From NCBI GenBank assembly GCA_902774185.1, contig CACYHE010000007.1, positions 1 to 64,000 of the forward strand: a DNA stretch of 64,000 nucleotides, given 5' to 3'. The notes beneath the pieces are model-generated. The model ran no database searches and was not told the origin of the DNA. It saw only the letters and a program-made list of their open reading frames with translations. Shown here one piece after another: positions 52,646 to 60,870 of this stretch. The DNA comes from an uncultured Bacteroidales bacterium. GTDB lineage: Bacteria > Bacteroidota > Bacteroidia > Bacteroidales > Paludibacteraceae. The position numbers were made by a program, and so were the translations under genes. Positions within the stretch are counted from its first letter, which is position 1. Each line of letters opens with the position of its first letter.

Positions 52646-52660
52646 CAGCCAAAAGCTAAG
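52641..52660. repeat. AGCCAAA-type word in the aminotransferase - glyS gap
   Basis: Part of the same word as at 4516-4543 and 55691-55725; it includes the aminotransferase stop codon. Here the frame differs. Confidence 0.75.
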
Positions 52661-52661
52661 G

Positions 52662-54239
52662 TTACTCCTCAGAGTCGGTGAGCGAATCACCGACTATTTT
52701 TTTGTATAACTCTTTTGCGTCGGTAGCCTTGCGGATGATCTCGTGCAGGTCTTCGATCTTCACACGGTCCTGCTCCATCGTGTCGCGGTAACGCACAGTC
52801 ACACAACCGTCATTGAGCGTGTCATGATCTACCGTGATACAGAACGGTGTACCTACGGCGTCCTGACGACGATAACGCTTACCGATCGAGTCTTTCTCGT
52901 CATAAGCCACCTTGAAGTCGAACTTCAGTTCGTTCATGATCTCGCGGGCTTTCTCAGGCAGACCGTCTTTCTTAACGAGCGGCATGATACATGCCTTGAC
53001 CGGAGCCAGTACCGGCGGCAAGTGGAGTACGACACGGGTGTCACCGCCTTCAAGCGCTTGCTCTTCGTAACTCGAGCACATGACGCTCAGGAACATACGA
53101 TCGACACCGATCGAGGTCTCGATGACGTACGGCGTGTAGCTCTGATTGATCTCCGGATCGAAGTACTCGATCTTCTTGCCTGAATATTTGGCGTGACTGC
53201 TCAAGTCGAAGTTCGTACGGCTGTGGATACCCTCCACCTCCTTGAAACCGAACGGCATCTGGAACTCGATATCGGTAGCTGCATTCGCATAGTGTGCCAA
53301 CTTATCGTGGTCGTGGAAACGGTATTTCTCGTCACCCAAACCCAGCGCTTTATGCCATTTGAGACGGAATGCTTTCCAGTGCTCGAACCACTTCAACTCC
53401 TCACCCGGACGAACGAAGAACTGCATCTCCATCTGTTCGAACTCACGCATACGGAAGATGAACTGACGCGCTACGATCTCGTTACGGAAGGCCTTACCGA
53501 TCTGTGCGATACCAAACGGGATCTTCATACGACCGGTCTTCTGTACGTTCAGGAAGTTAACAAAAATACCCTGTGCGGTCTCCGGACGGAGGTAGATCTT
53601 CATCGCGCCGTCTGCGGTCGAACCCATCTCGGTGGAGAACATCAGGTTGAACTGACGTACGTCCGTCCAGTTACGCGTACCGCTGATCGGGCAAACGATC
53701 TCCTCGTCCAGGATGATCTGCTTCAACTCTTCCAAGTTATTATCGTTCATCGCTTTTGCAAAACGCTCGTGCAGCGCGTCGCGCTTCGCAATGTGCTCTT
53801 TCACGCGCTCGTTGGTAGCCTTGAACATCTCTTCGTCAAAACTCTCCCCGAAACGCTTGCGTGCTTTCTCTACCTCCTTGGCGATTTTCTCATCGTATTT
53901 AGCCAACTGATCTTCGATCAGCACGTCAGCACGGTAACGTTTCTTACTGTCGCGGTTATCAATCAAGGGGTCATTGAACGCATCTACGTGACCCGATGCT
54001 TTCCAGGTCGTAGGGTGCATGAAGATAGCGGCATCGATACCGACGATATTCTCATGCAGCAACGTCATACTGTCCCACCAGTAACGCTTGATATTATTTT
54101 TCAACTCCACGCCGTTCTGACCGTAGTCATACACAGCGCCCAGACCATCGTAGATCTCGCTGGACGGAAAAACAAATCCGTACTCCTTGCAATGCGCTAC
54201 GATTTTCTTAAATGTTTCTTCTTGTGTCTGTTGTGCCAT
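52662..54239 (-). CDS. glyS: Glycine--tRNA ligase (dimeric type)
   Basis: Charges tRNA-Gly; alpha-2 type as in eukaryotes and many Gram-positives and Bacteroidota. The N-terminus (CKEYGFVFPSSEIYDGLGAVYDYG), the class II motif-2 region AFRNEIVARQFIFRMREFEQME and motif-3 IGVDRMFLSVMCSSY are clear. An anticodon-binding domain follows. It has 525 residues from ATG 54239; a GTG at 54251 is possible. It is divergent from murC with its own promoter. Confidence 0.95.
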   Translation of the reverse strand: MAQQTQEETFKKIVAHCKEYGFVFPSSEIYDGLGAVYDYGQNGVELKNNIKRYWWDSMTLLHENIVGIDAAIFMHPTTWKASGHVDAFNDPLIDNRDSKKRYRADVLIEDQLAKYDEKIAKEVEKARKRFGESFDEEMFKATNERVKEHIAKRDALHERFAKAMNDNNLEELKQIILDEEIVCPISGTRNWTDVRQFNLMFSTEMGSTADGAMKIYLRPETAQGIFVNFLNVQKTGRMKIPFGIAQIGKAFRNEIVARQFIFRMREFEQMEMQFFVRPGEELKWFEHWKAFRLKWHKALGLGDEKYRFHDHDKLAHYANAATDIEFQMPFGFKEVEGIHSRTNFDLSSHAKYSGKKIEYFDPEINQSYTPYVIETSIGVDRMFLSVMCSSYEEQALEGGDTRVVLHLPPVLAPVKACIMPLVKKDGLPEKAREIMNELKFDFKVAYDEKDSIGKRYRRQDAVGTPFCITVDHDTLNDGCVTVRYRDTMEQDRVKIEDLHEIIRKATDAKELYKKIVGDSLTDSEE

Positions 54240-54249
54240 AAAGCTATTC

Positions 54250-54277
54250 ACGATTTAATTATTTACGTTTTACGATT
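54250..54277. repeat. ACGATTT/TACGTTT heptads in the glyS leader
   Basis: ACGATTT, AATTATT, TACGTTT, TACGATT between the glyS promoter and start codon. Confidence 0.7.
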
Positions 54278-54301
54278 TAGCGCCTTTGCGGCAAATCGGT
54301 G

Positions 54302-54332
54302 CAAAATTACTGCTTTTTTCTGACATATGCAA
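54302..54332 (-). promoter_or_regulatory. Promoter of glyS
   Basis: Minus strand: TTGC (54332-54329), 19 bases, TAATTTTG (54309-54302). Confidence 0.85.
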
Positions 54333-54392
54333 GTCTCTGTGTGATTTTTTGTGGATTTCTCTCCTACCTGTCGAAAAAAGTATGCTTTTTTC

Positions 54393-54423
54393 TTGCATAT
54401 GTAAAAAAAAAAGTGTAATTTTG
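54393..54423 (+). promoter_or_regulatory. Promoter of the murC-ftsQAZ cluster
   Basis: TTGC at 54393-54396, 19 bases, TAATTTTG at 54416-54423. Confidence 0.85.
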
Positions 54424-54447
54424 CAGCGCAAAATATACGATTTTAAA

Positions 54448-55794
54448 ATGCTATCGGCGCAGGACATACAAAATTTCTATTTTTTAGGTATCGGAGGTAT
54501 CGGAATGAGTGCCCTCGCACGCTATTTCAAGCGGCAAGGATACCCCGTCTTCGGGTACGACCGTACCCCTTCTGAGTTGACGCATGAATTGGAAGCGGAA
54601 GGTATTGAGATCGTTTACGGAAACGATCAATTGGAGATTGGAGAAGGGAGATTAAAGATAGATCCGGTGCACACGCTGGTCGTTCGTACGCCTGCCGTGC
54701 CGGAGGAGAATCGTATCTACACCTATTTGCGTGAGCAAGGATTCGATATCCGTAAGCGTGCGGAGGTCTTGGGACTTGTGACACGGCAGCTTAAGGCGCT
54801 ATGCGTCGCCGGTACGCACGGTAAGACTACCACCAGCACGATGATAGCGCACTTAATGGCTCCGACCAATGCTTTCTTGGGTGGTATCAGTTTGAACTAT
54901 GACACGAATCTGTTGGTTGATACGAATAGCGAATATGTGGTGGTGGAAGCGGATGAATACGACCGCTCCTTCCATCAGCTGAAGCCTTATATCTCCGTGG
55001 TTACTGCGGTCGATGCCGACCATCTCGACATCTATGGAACCGAAGAAGCCTATCGTGAAGCTTTTGCTCATTATACGAGTCTCATCACCGGTGCGCTTGT
55101 CATGAAACAAGGCATCGCTTTGGAGCCGCGTCTTCAACCGGGTGTCAAATGCTATACCTACGGCATGGAGAATGCAGCGAATATTCGCGTGACGGACGGA
55201 ACGATAATCTTTGATTATGTTTCGCCCTTGGCTACGATTCGGGATATCTCATTAGGTGTGCCTATTTGGGTGAATATCGAGAATGCTTTAGCTGCTATTA
55301 CGGTGGCCTTGTTAGCGGGTGTCCAGGAGGAACAGATCAAGCAGCGGATGGCATCGTTCAAAGGCGTATGGAGACGCTTCAATATTCATGTGAACACCCC
55401 TCGTGTAGCGTACGTCGATGACTATGCGCACCATCCGCAGGAGATAGCGACTGCCATCGACTCGGTGCGTAAACTATATCCGGAACGGAAGTTGATAGGG
55501 GTATTCCAACCGCATCTATACACCCGCACACGTGATTTTGCGGAAGAGTTTGCACGCGTGCTGCATACGATGGATGAACTGATCCTGCTGCCGATCTATC
55601 CGGCACGAGAGGAACCCATCCCCGGCGTGACGAGCGAGATACTGGGAGGTAAGGTAGTAGAGAAGAAGGACCTGATACCACATCTCAAAGAGCTAATAGC
55701 TAACAGCCAAGAGCCAATAGCTATTCTCACTGTCGGAGCAGGCGATATAGACCGACTTGTGCCGGATATTGCACATGCGATTTGTAATTTGTAA
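54448..55794 (+). CDS. murC: UDP-N-acetylmuramate--L-alanine ligase
   Basis: Adds L-Ala to UDP-MurNAc, the first amino acid of the peptidoglycan stem. GIGGIGMSALAR (UDP-sugar site), the ATP P-loop AGTHGKTTTSTM, EADEYDRSF and DDYAHHPQEI are typical MurC motifs. It has 448 residues from ATG 54448, which follows the promoter; the frame is open upstream. The C-terminal part holds a heptad array (55691-55725), and the last codons with the stop (ICNL) come from a second array. First gene of this end of the division cluster. Confidence 0.95.
   Translation: MLSAQDIQNFYFLGIGGIGMSALARYFKRQGYPVFGYDRTPSELTHELEAEGIEIVYGNDQLEIGEGRLKIDPVHTLVVRTPAVPEENRIYTYLREQGFDIRKRAEVLGLVTRQLKALCVAGTHGKTTTSTMIAHLMAPTNAFLGGISLNYDTNLLVDTNSEYVVVEADEYDRSFHQLKPYISVVTAVDADHLDIYGTEEAYREAFAHYTSLITGALVMKQGIALEPRLQPGVKCYTYGMENAANIRVTDGTIIFDYVSPLATIRDISLGVPIWVNIENALAAITVALLAGVQEEQIKQRMASFKGVWRRFNIHVNTPRVAYVDDYAHHPQEIATAIDSVRKLYPERKLIGVFQPHLYTRTRDFAEEFARVLHTMDELILLPIYPAREEPIPGVTSEILGGKVVEKKDLIPHLKELIANSQEPIAILTVGAGDIDRLVPDIAHAICNL
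55691..55725. repeat. AGCCAAT-type heptad array inside murC
   Basis: AGCTAAT, AGCTAAC, AGCCAAG, AGCCAAT, AGCTATT. Read as ANSQEPIA, the same frame as ANSQKPIA in addB; 22 of 23 bases of the core are identical. Confidence 0.95.
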
Positions 55795-55813
55795 TTGGTG
55801 ATTTGTGATTTGA
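55779..55813. repeat. GATTTGT/AATTTGT heptads at the murC-ftsQ junction
   Basis: GATTTGT, AATTTGT, AATTGGT, GATTTGT, GATTTGA. It gives murC its final codons and stop and ftsQ its start; it is the same family as 12771-12818. Confidence 0.9.
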
Positions 55814-56562
55814 GTAACATCGCACGGAACATATGGAAAGGAATCGGCATCGCTATCATGGCGAGTCTGCTGATCATGGCGGTGGAAACCGGTAAACGGC
55901 AGACACCGGTCACGGCGCCTTGTGCCGCTATCACCTATGACATCGACGATGCCGCCAAACGAATGTACCTCACGGAAACGGAATTGGACCTCTTGCTGCA
56001 ACGCCAACATATTTACCCGGTGGGTCAAGCGCTGAACACCCTTTCGCTGCAAGCCATCGAGAACGCCGTTCGGACGCATCCGATGGTTCGTACTGCCGAG
56101 TGTTACCTCACGCCGCGCAATGAGGTCAAGGTGCAACTGACACAACGTGTGCCTTTGTTACGCGTACGTACCGAAGAGCAGACGTACTTTATTGACAGGG
56201 ATCGCTTGATGATGCCGGTTCGGGACGCCGTTCGGGACTCCGTCCTTCTCATCACCGGTTCACCGGATGAGCGCATGGCAACCCATGAATTGGCGAATTT
56301 CGCCTTCTGGTTGCAGCATCATCGGTACTGGAACGAACGTGTACACCATGTATATGTCGCATCGCCGCAGAGGATCTACCTCTATCTGAAATATGAGAAC
56401 GGAGCGATGCGTAAGGAACGGATCCTCTTGGGTGAGATAAACGGATTTGAAAGTAAATTAGCAAAACTGCGCACCTTCTATGAGAACGGTTCGCAGATCC
56501 TGCAAGATAAACACTATACAGAACTCGACCTCCGCTTCCGTGGACAAGTCGTTGGAAGATAA
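55795..56562 (+). CDS. ftsQ: Cell-division protein FtsQ-like
   Basis: Single-pass membrane protein of the divisome. It has one N-terminal helix (about 12-32), then a POTRA-like region (about 60-125, VGQALNTLSLQAIENAVRTH, MVRTAECYLTPRNEVKVQL) and a beta domain. Identification rests on this layout and on its position between murC and ftsA. The start is uncertain: TTG 55795, GTG 55798 and TTG 55810 all lie in or next to the word array; the last gives MSNIARNIWKG. Confidence 0.85.
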   Translation: MVICDLSNIARNIWKGIGIAIMASLLIMAVETGKRQTPVTAPCAAITYDIDDAAKRMYLTETELDLLLQRQHIYPVGQALNTLSLQAIENAVRTHPMVRTAECYLTPRNEVKVQLTQRVPLLRVRTEEQTYFIDRDRLMMPVRDAVRDSVLLITGSPDERMATHELANFAFWLQHHRYWNERVHHVYVASPQRIYLYLKYENGAMRKERILLGEINGFESKLAKLRTFYENGSQILQDKHYTELDLRFRGQVVGR

Positions 56563-56590
56563 ATCGTAAAATCGTAAATCGTCAAATCGT
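56561..56590. repeat. AAATCGT words between ftsQ and ftsA
   Basis: AAATCGT, AAAATCGT, AAATCGT, CAAATCGT fill the gap from the ftsQ stop to the ftsA start. Confidence 0.85.
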
Positions 56591-56592
56591 AA

Positions 56593-57876
56593 ATGGCCAG
56601 AAGGCAGACACAAATAGCAGACACCTTACCGCTGGTGGCAATCGATTTAGGTAGCGAAAGCGTTCGAGCGATGGCCGCTCGACGGATTGCACCCGACTTG
56701 TTCCAGATCCTTGGAGTGGAAGAACGACCGCAGAAGTTAGGTAACGTCTGCGTGGAGCAAGGTATCATCACGCAGTCCAGTAATGCCGGTTATGTCATCG
56801 CTGAGGTGCTCAAACTGTTGGCGAACCGTATCGGTGTGGACGAGTTGCCTACCGCCTTCGTGTCTGTCGGAGGGCAGTCCATGCAGATTGTAGCCGTGCA
56901 TTCGAAGCGTGACCAAGCACGTCGCAAGGAGATCAGTCAAGCCCTGCTGGACGAGATGGAACAGGAGTGCAAGCAGAAGATAGAACTGCGTAATCCCGAA
57001 GTGGCGGTGTTAGGTCTCGTGCCTTCGTTCTTCCGCCTGGACGGAGTAGAGCAGGACGACGTACCTTCGCCCGAACAACGGGCAGCCTTGATAGAAGCGC
57101 ATTATATCGCATTCTACGGTCGCAAGGCCATCGATACCCAATTACAAAAATCTTTCTCCCAAGCCGGACGTAGCATCGAGCATGCTTTCGTTCGTCCGGA
57201 GACCCTGCTCTCTGCCTTTGCTACTTGCGACGGCAACCATATTCTTTCCGGCGGTTGTGCGGTACTCGATTTCGGTGCACAGACCACCAGTCTCACTGTC
57301 TATAAAGGCGGTCAGTACCTGCTTAACAAAGTGGTACCCAAAGGCGGTTACCATATCACCCGTATGTTGGAGCAGCAGGGGATGAATTATGCGACGGCAG
57401 AGGTGTTAAAGAAAAAATACGGCTTCGCATCGCCTGATCTCGTTTCCAAAGATGCCCGACTGCGTATTCCCGCTTCGCCGGAGATAGGAGGAGAGTTGAT
57501 TTTCTCCTTGACCGAACTGGCATCGGCGATCGAACTCAAACTGCATGAGATACTCGCTCCGCTCTTGGAAGAACTGCATAAGGTCGAGGCGCGTATAGGC
57601 ACGCTATATATTACCGGAGGTGGCAGTATGCTGCAAGGCATGGCGGAGTACGTGCAATCCCAGACATCCATGCGTGTGCAGTATGGTGCCCATAACCTGC
57701 TCCTACACCGCGATACGGAAGAGAAATACCTTTCTCCGGCGTACACTTCGCTCGTAGGAACCATCCTGCTCGGACAGGACTATCGCGATAGTCATAAGAA
57801 CCAACCGGTTCAGAAACCGGGTTTCTTTGATAAAGTCAAAGAATCAACACTCGATATGTTTATCGATCAAGAATAA
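56593..57876 (+). CDS. ftsA: Cell-division protein FtsA
   Basis: Actin-like protein that tethers FtsZ to the membrane. AIDLGSESVRAM (phosphate-1), CAVLDFGAQTTSLTVYKGG (phosphate-2) and LYITGGGSMLQGM (adenosine motif) are present, as is the SHS2 (1C) subdomain (about 85-170). The C-terminal KPGFFDKVKESTLDMFI is the expected amphipathic membrane-targeting helix. It has 427 residues, and ftsZ starts 3 bases downstream. Confidence 0.95.
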   Translation: MARRQTQIADTLPLVAIDLGSESVRAMAARRIAPDLFQILGVEERPQKLGNVCVEQGIITQSSNAGYVIAEVLKLLANRIGVDELPTAFVSVGGQSMQIVAVHSKRDQARRKEISQALLDEMEQECKQKIELRNPEVAVLGLVPSFFRLDGVEQDDVPSPEQRAALIEAHYIAFYGRKAIDTQLQKSFSQAGRSIEHAFVRPETLLSAFATCDGNHILSGGCAVLDFGAQTTSLTVYKGGQYLLNKVVPKGGYHITRMLEQQGMNYATAEVLKKKYGFASPDLVSKDARLRIPASPEIGGELIFSLTELASAIELKLHEILAPLLEELHKVEARIGTLYITGGGSMLQGMAEYVQSQTSMRVQYGAHNLLLHRDTEEKYLSPAYTSLVGTILLGQDYRDSHKNQPVQKPGFFDKVKESTLDMFIDQE

Positions 57877-57879
57877 AAT

Positions 57880-59127
57880 ATGGAAGATGAAGTATTGACC
57901 TTGCCTTTGGAAGGCTTAACGGAAGACAGTATTATTAAAGTGATCGGTGTCGGTGGGGGCGGATGTAATGCCGTCAACTATATGCATCGACAGGGACTGC
58001 AAGACGTGTCCTTCCTTGTTTGTAACACCGACCGCCAAGTACTTATCAAATCGTCGGTGCCCAGTAAGTTACAACTGGGTCCGGGTTTGGGAGCAGGCGG
58101 TGATCCGGAGACTGCCCGTCAGTATGCCGAAGAGAGTAGGGATCATATCCGTGAAGCACTCAACGACGGTACACAGATGCTATTTATCGCTGCCGGCATG
58201 GGTGGTGGAACGGGAACCGGTGCTTCGTCCGTAGTGGCTGAGGTGGCGCAAGAGATGGGTATCTTGACCGTAGGTATCGTCACCATCCCCTTTGCGTTCG
58301 AGGGAAAACGGAAAATAGAGAAAGCGATGACCGGTGTAGCCCGTCTGGCAAAGCATGTGGACGCTTTGCTCATCATCAATAATGAGAAACTCAAACAGAT
58401 CTATCCGGAACTGAACCTGCTCAATGCCTTCAGTAAATCCGATGACGTGGTAGCCAATGCAGCACGTGCAATCGCTGAGATCATCACTGTGCCGGGTTAT
58501 ATCAATACCGACTTCGCCGATGTGCGCAATACCTTACGCAAAGGTGGTGTGGCCATCATGAATATCGGTCGGGCATCCGGCGAACAACGTATCACCAATG
58601 CCATCAACGATGCCCTTAACTCACCCCTCGTCAACACCAACGACGTGCATGGTGCGGAACGTATCCTGCTCCAGTTCTATTGCTCAACCGAGCATGCCAT
58701 CGTCATGGAGGAGATCGATCAGATCAATGCTTTCGTACAAGAAGTGGGCGATGATATCGAAGTACAATGGGGGGCTTCCATTGATGAGAGTCTTGGAGAT
58801 CAAGTACGTGTCACCGTCATCGCTACCGGTTATAAGGTGGACGGACTGCCTTCCGAAGAGGAAGAGGCGGGAAAGAAGACCATCTCCGAAGCCATCGAAG
58901 ATAACTATCCGCAGCAGGCGAACAAACCGCTTGAGGATGAGAAAGCTACGTTTATTGACTTGAGTGAGACCCTTCGTGAAGAAGGCGTCACGATCGATCA
59001 ATCGGCACGTCCGCATGCTGTTTCGCCTTCCGCTGATGACATCGTCATCACCGTCGAAGAGGAGATTAAAGTGGAGGAACCGCAGGAAACTCGTCACTCT
59101 CCCTTCGGTTGGATCCGTAGAAAATAA
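57880..59127 (+). CDS. ftsZ: Cell-division protein FtsZ
   Basis: Tubulin-like GTPase that forms the division ring. VIGVGGGGCNAVNYM, the tubulin signature GMGGGTGTGAS and the T7-loop region (NTDFADVRNTLRKGG) are intact. The 415 residues include a 75-residue acidic linker. The extreme C-terminus (SPFGWIRRK) does not show the common D(I/V)PxFLR core that binds FtsA and other partners, so the conserved tail peptide is atypical here. Directly follows ftsA. Confidence 0.97.
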   Translation: MEDEVLTLPLEGLTEDSIIKVIGVGGGGCNAVNYMHRQGLQDVSFLVCNTDRQVLIKSSVPSKLQLGPGLGAGGDPETARQYAEESRDHIREALNDGTQMLFIAAGMGGGTGTGASSVVAEVAQEMGILTVGIVTIPFAFEGKRKIEKAMTGVARLAKHVDALLIINNEKLKQIYPELNLLNAFSKSDDVVANAARAIAEIITVPGYINTDFADVRNTLRKGGVAIMNIGRASGEQRITNAINDALNSPLVNTNDVHGAERILLQFYCSTEHAIVMEEIDQINAFVQEVGDDIEVQWGASIDESLGDQVRVTVIATGYKVDGLPSEEEEAGKKTISEAIEDNYPQQANKPLEDEKATFIDLSETLREEGVTIDQSARPHAVSPSADDIVITVEEEIKVEEPQETRHSPFGWIRRK

Positions 59128-59182
59128 TCGTCCAATAAATCATCCAATAAATCGTCAAATCGTCAATCGTCAAATCGTCAAT
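59125..59182. repeat. AATCGTC/CCAATAA words after ftsZ
   Basis: Mixed 7-9-mers (AATCGTC, CAATAAATC, AAATCGTC) run from the ftsZ stop to just before the next ATG; no terminator is seen. Confidence 0.8.
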
Positions 59183-59189
59183 TATCTAT

Positions 59190-60146
59190 ATGAACAGCGA
59201 AACTAATTTCTTTGATTTATGTGCGGCAGGATGCCGTGCGTTCGGTCGCGCATGCCGGGCATGCGGTCGTATCTTAGGTCGTATGACCCGTCTTAGCTTC
59301 CGTTTCTGGTGGCTGGTCTTTCCGGTGTTGGCACTCGGCATCGGCGGCGCATGGTACTATACCCGGCCGGATAACCTGACCTTCAAGGTCAATGCCGTGG
59401 CTTTCCTCAACGGACCCTCTATCCAGCAGTTCAGTCAAGCGTATGCACCTCTTCAGTCAGGGCAACTCTTACCCGATGAGGCTTCCATCGCTCCGTTCGT
59501 TCACAGCCGCACCGCCAATGGTTTTGCTACCTATCGTGTCATCGACTGTCTGAATGACGGCACAGCGGATTTTATCGACTTCAAGCATAAAATAAAAGCT
59601 ACCGATACGGTGCAGGTACAGATGAAAGACCGTCTGTGTCTCCAGTTCCGTGTCAAGTTACAGGACATCCAACAGATACCGGCGATCGAGCAGGCGATGT
59701 TGGAGTTGCTGAATAACGATCCGGTACTGCAGCAGTCCTATGAGACTTACCTGCGTAACCTGCGTGAAGAAGTAGCCTTCAACCATCGTCAGGCACAGAA
59801 ACTGGACAGCCTTACCAGCCAGTATTACTTCTTCAACTCGGCTTTGTCGCAACAGGAGGTGATAGGTCGCAGTCAAGGCGGCTTTAATTTCTACGGAGAC
59901 CGTCGTGTACGTCTCTTTTTGGAGGATATATACAAGCAGCACGAATACATGCAGCGTATGGACTATCGCTTACAGTTAGCGACCGATCCGGTGACTTTGG
60001 AGAACCACTTCCGTGTGGACCCAAAACCCGTAAACGGTCGCCGTAAATATGTCCTGTTCTTCGGTATCCTCGCTTGGTGTGCGGGTTGCGGAATAGCAGA
60101 ACTGATCGATAGACGCAAAGCTATTTGCGCTTGGATGAAACAATAA
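59190..60146 (+). CDS. Two-TM membrane protein of unknown function (Wzz-like topology)
   Basis: I do not recognise a characterised family with certainty. The 318 residues have a Cys/Arg-rich cytoplasmic N-terminus (five Cys in the first 30 residues), a TM helix (about 40-58), a periplasmic region (about 60-285) with coiled-coil stretches (about 185-215) and a second TM helix (about 288-305). This is the topology of Wzz/chain-length proteins, and related genes occur in Bacteroidota. Its place after ftsZ may be chance. Its 3' end overlaps the DedA gene by 26 bp on the other strand. Confidence 0.75.
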   Translation: MNSETNFFDLCAAGCRAFGRACRACGRILGRMTRLSFRFWWLVFPVLALGIGGAWYYTRPDNLTFKVNAVAFLNGPSIQQFSQAYAPLQSGQLLPDEASIAPFVHSRTANGFATYRVIDCLNDGTADFIDFKHKIKATDTVQVQMKDRLCLQFRVKLQDIQQIPAIEQAMLELLNNDPVLQQSYETYLRNLREEVAFNHRQAQKLDSLTSQYYFFNSALSQQEVIGRSQGGFNFYGDRRVRLFLEDIYKQHEYMQRMDYRLQLATDPVTLENHFRVDPKPVNGRRKYVLFFGILAWCAGCGIAELIDRRKAICAWMKQ

Positions 60147-60870
60147 GTTTCTTGATAACGAAATAGAGTATCACTACACCCAGTAGTGCCAGTATAGCCA
60201 CGCTCAGTTCGTGGCTATATTCGTTGATGAGGTCTTTGTTGCCTCCGGCGAGATAACCCAAGGTAGCTAATACCGAGTTCCAGATGAACGCGCCTAAGAA
60301 CGTATAGAGCAGGAATTGCCCGAAATGCATCTTACTCAGTCCTGCCGGAATGGATATCAACTGCCGGATAGCCGGAATCAAACGTCCGACGAACGTACTG
60401 ATCTTACCATGCTCATTGAAATAGGCTTCCGCTTTCTCCACTTTCTCCCGACTCAGCAAACATAAATGACCTAACTTGCTGTCCGCAAAGCGATAGATGA
60501 TGGCACGTCCCAACCACATGGATAGCAGGTAGTTGATGATGGCGCCTAATAGCGCACCCAGCGTACCGAACAGCACGATCAAGGCGACGTTGACGATATA
60601 GTTATCCGTCACGCAGACAGCACTCGTCGGGTCTTCCGCTACATAGGCAGCCGGCGGGATGACAATCTCACTGGGGAAAGGAACGAAAGACGACTCAATC
60701 GTCATCAGCGCAGTAATCGAACCGTAGTTCATATGGGCACTATACCAGTCACTCACTTTCGTGATCCACGATCGGGTGAGCGTAGTGTCCATGGCTTGCT
60801 CTTGGGCAAACAAATTGGTAGCAGGCATGAGGCCTACTACCAATAAGAGTATTACAAGAATGCGTTTCAT
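60121..60870 (-). CDS. DedA-family membrane protein
   Basis: Inner-membrane protein of 249 residues; DedA proteins are implicated in lipid (undecaprenyl-phosphate or phosphatidylethanolamine) flipping. The family core is seen in FPSEIVIPPAAYVA, GRLIPAIRQLISIPAG and MHFGQFLLYTFLGAFIWN. An N-terminal signal-like segment (cut near LFAQ) precedes it, which is a Bacteroidota variation. Its ATG shares one base with the stop of the NhaD gene (TGATG), so the two are coupled. Confidence 0.88.
   Translation of the reverse strand: MKRILVILLLVVGLMPATNLFAQEQAMDTTLTRSWITKVSDWYSAHMNYGSITALMTIESSFVPFPSEIVIPPAAYVAEDPTSAVCVTDNYIVNVALIVLFGTLGALLGAIINYLLSMWLGRAIIYRFADSKLGHLCLLSREKVEKAEAYFNEHGKISTFVGRLIPAIRQLISIPAGLSKMHFGQFLLYTFLGAFIWNSVLATLGYLAGGNKDLINEYSHELSVAILALLGVVILYFVIKKLIVSSKRK

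Noticed and set aside
54286..54447. N-terminal extension of murC
   Set aside because: It spans both the glyS and murC promoters; the MurC fold begins at 54448.
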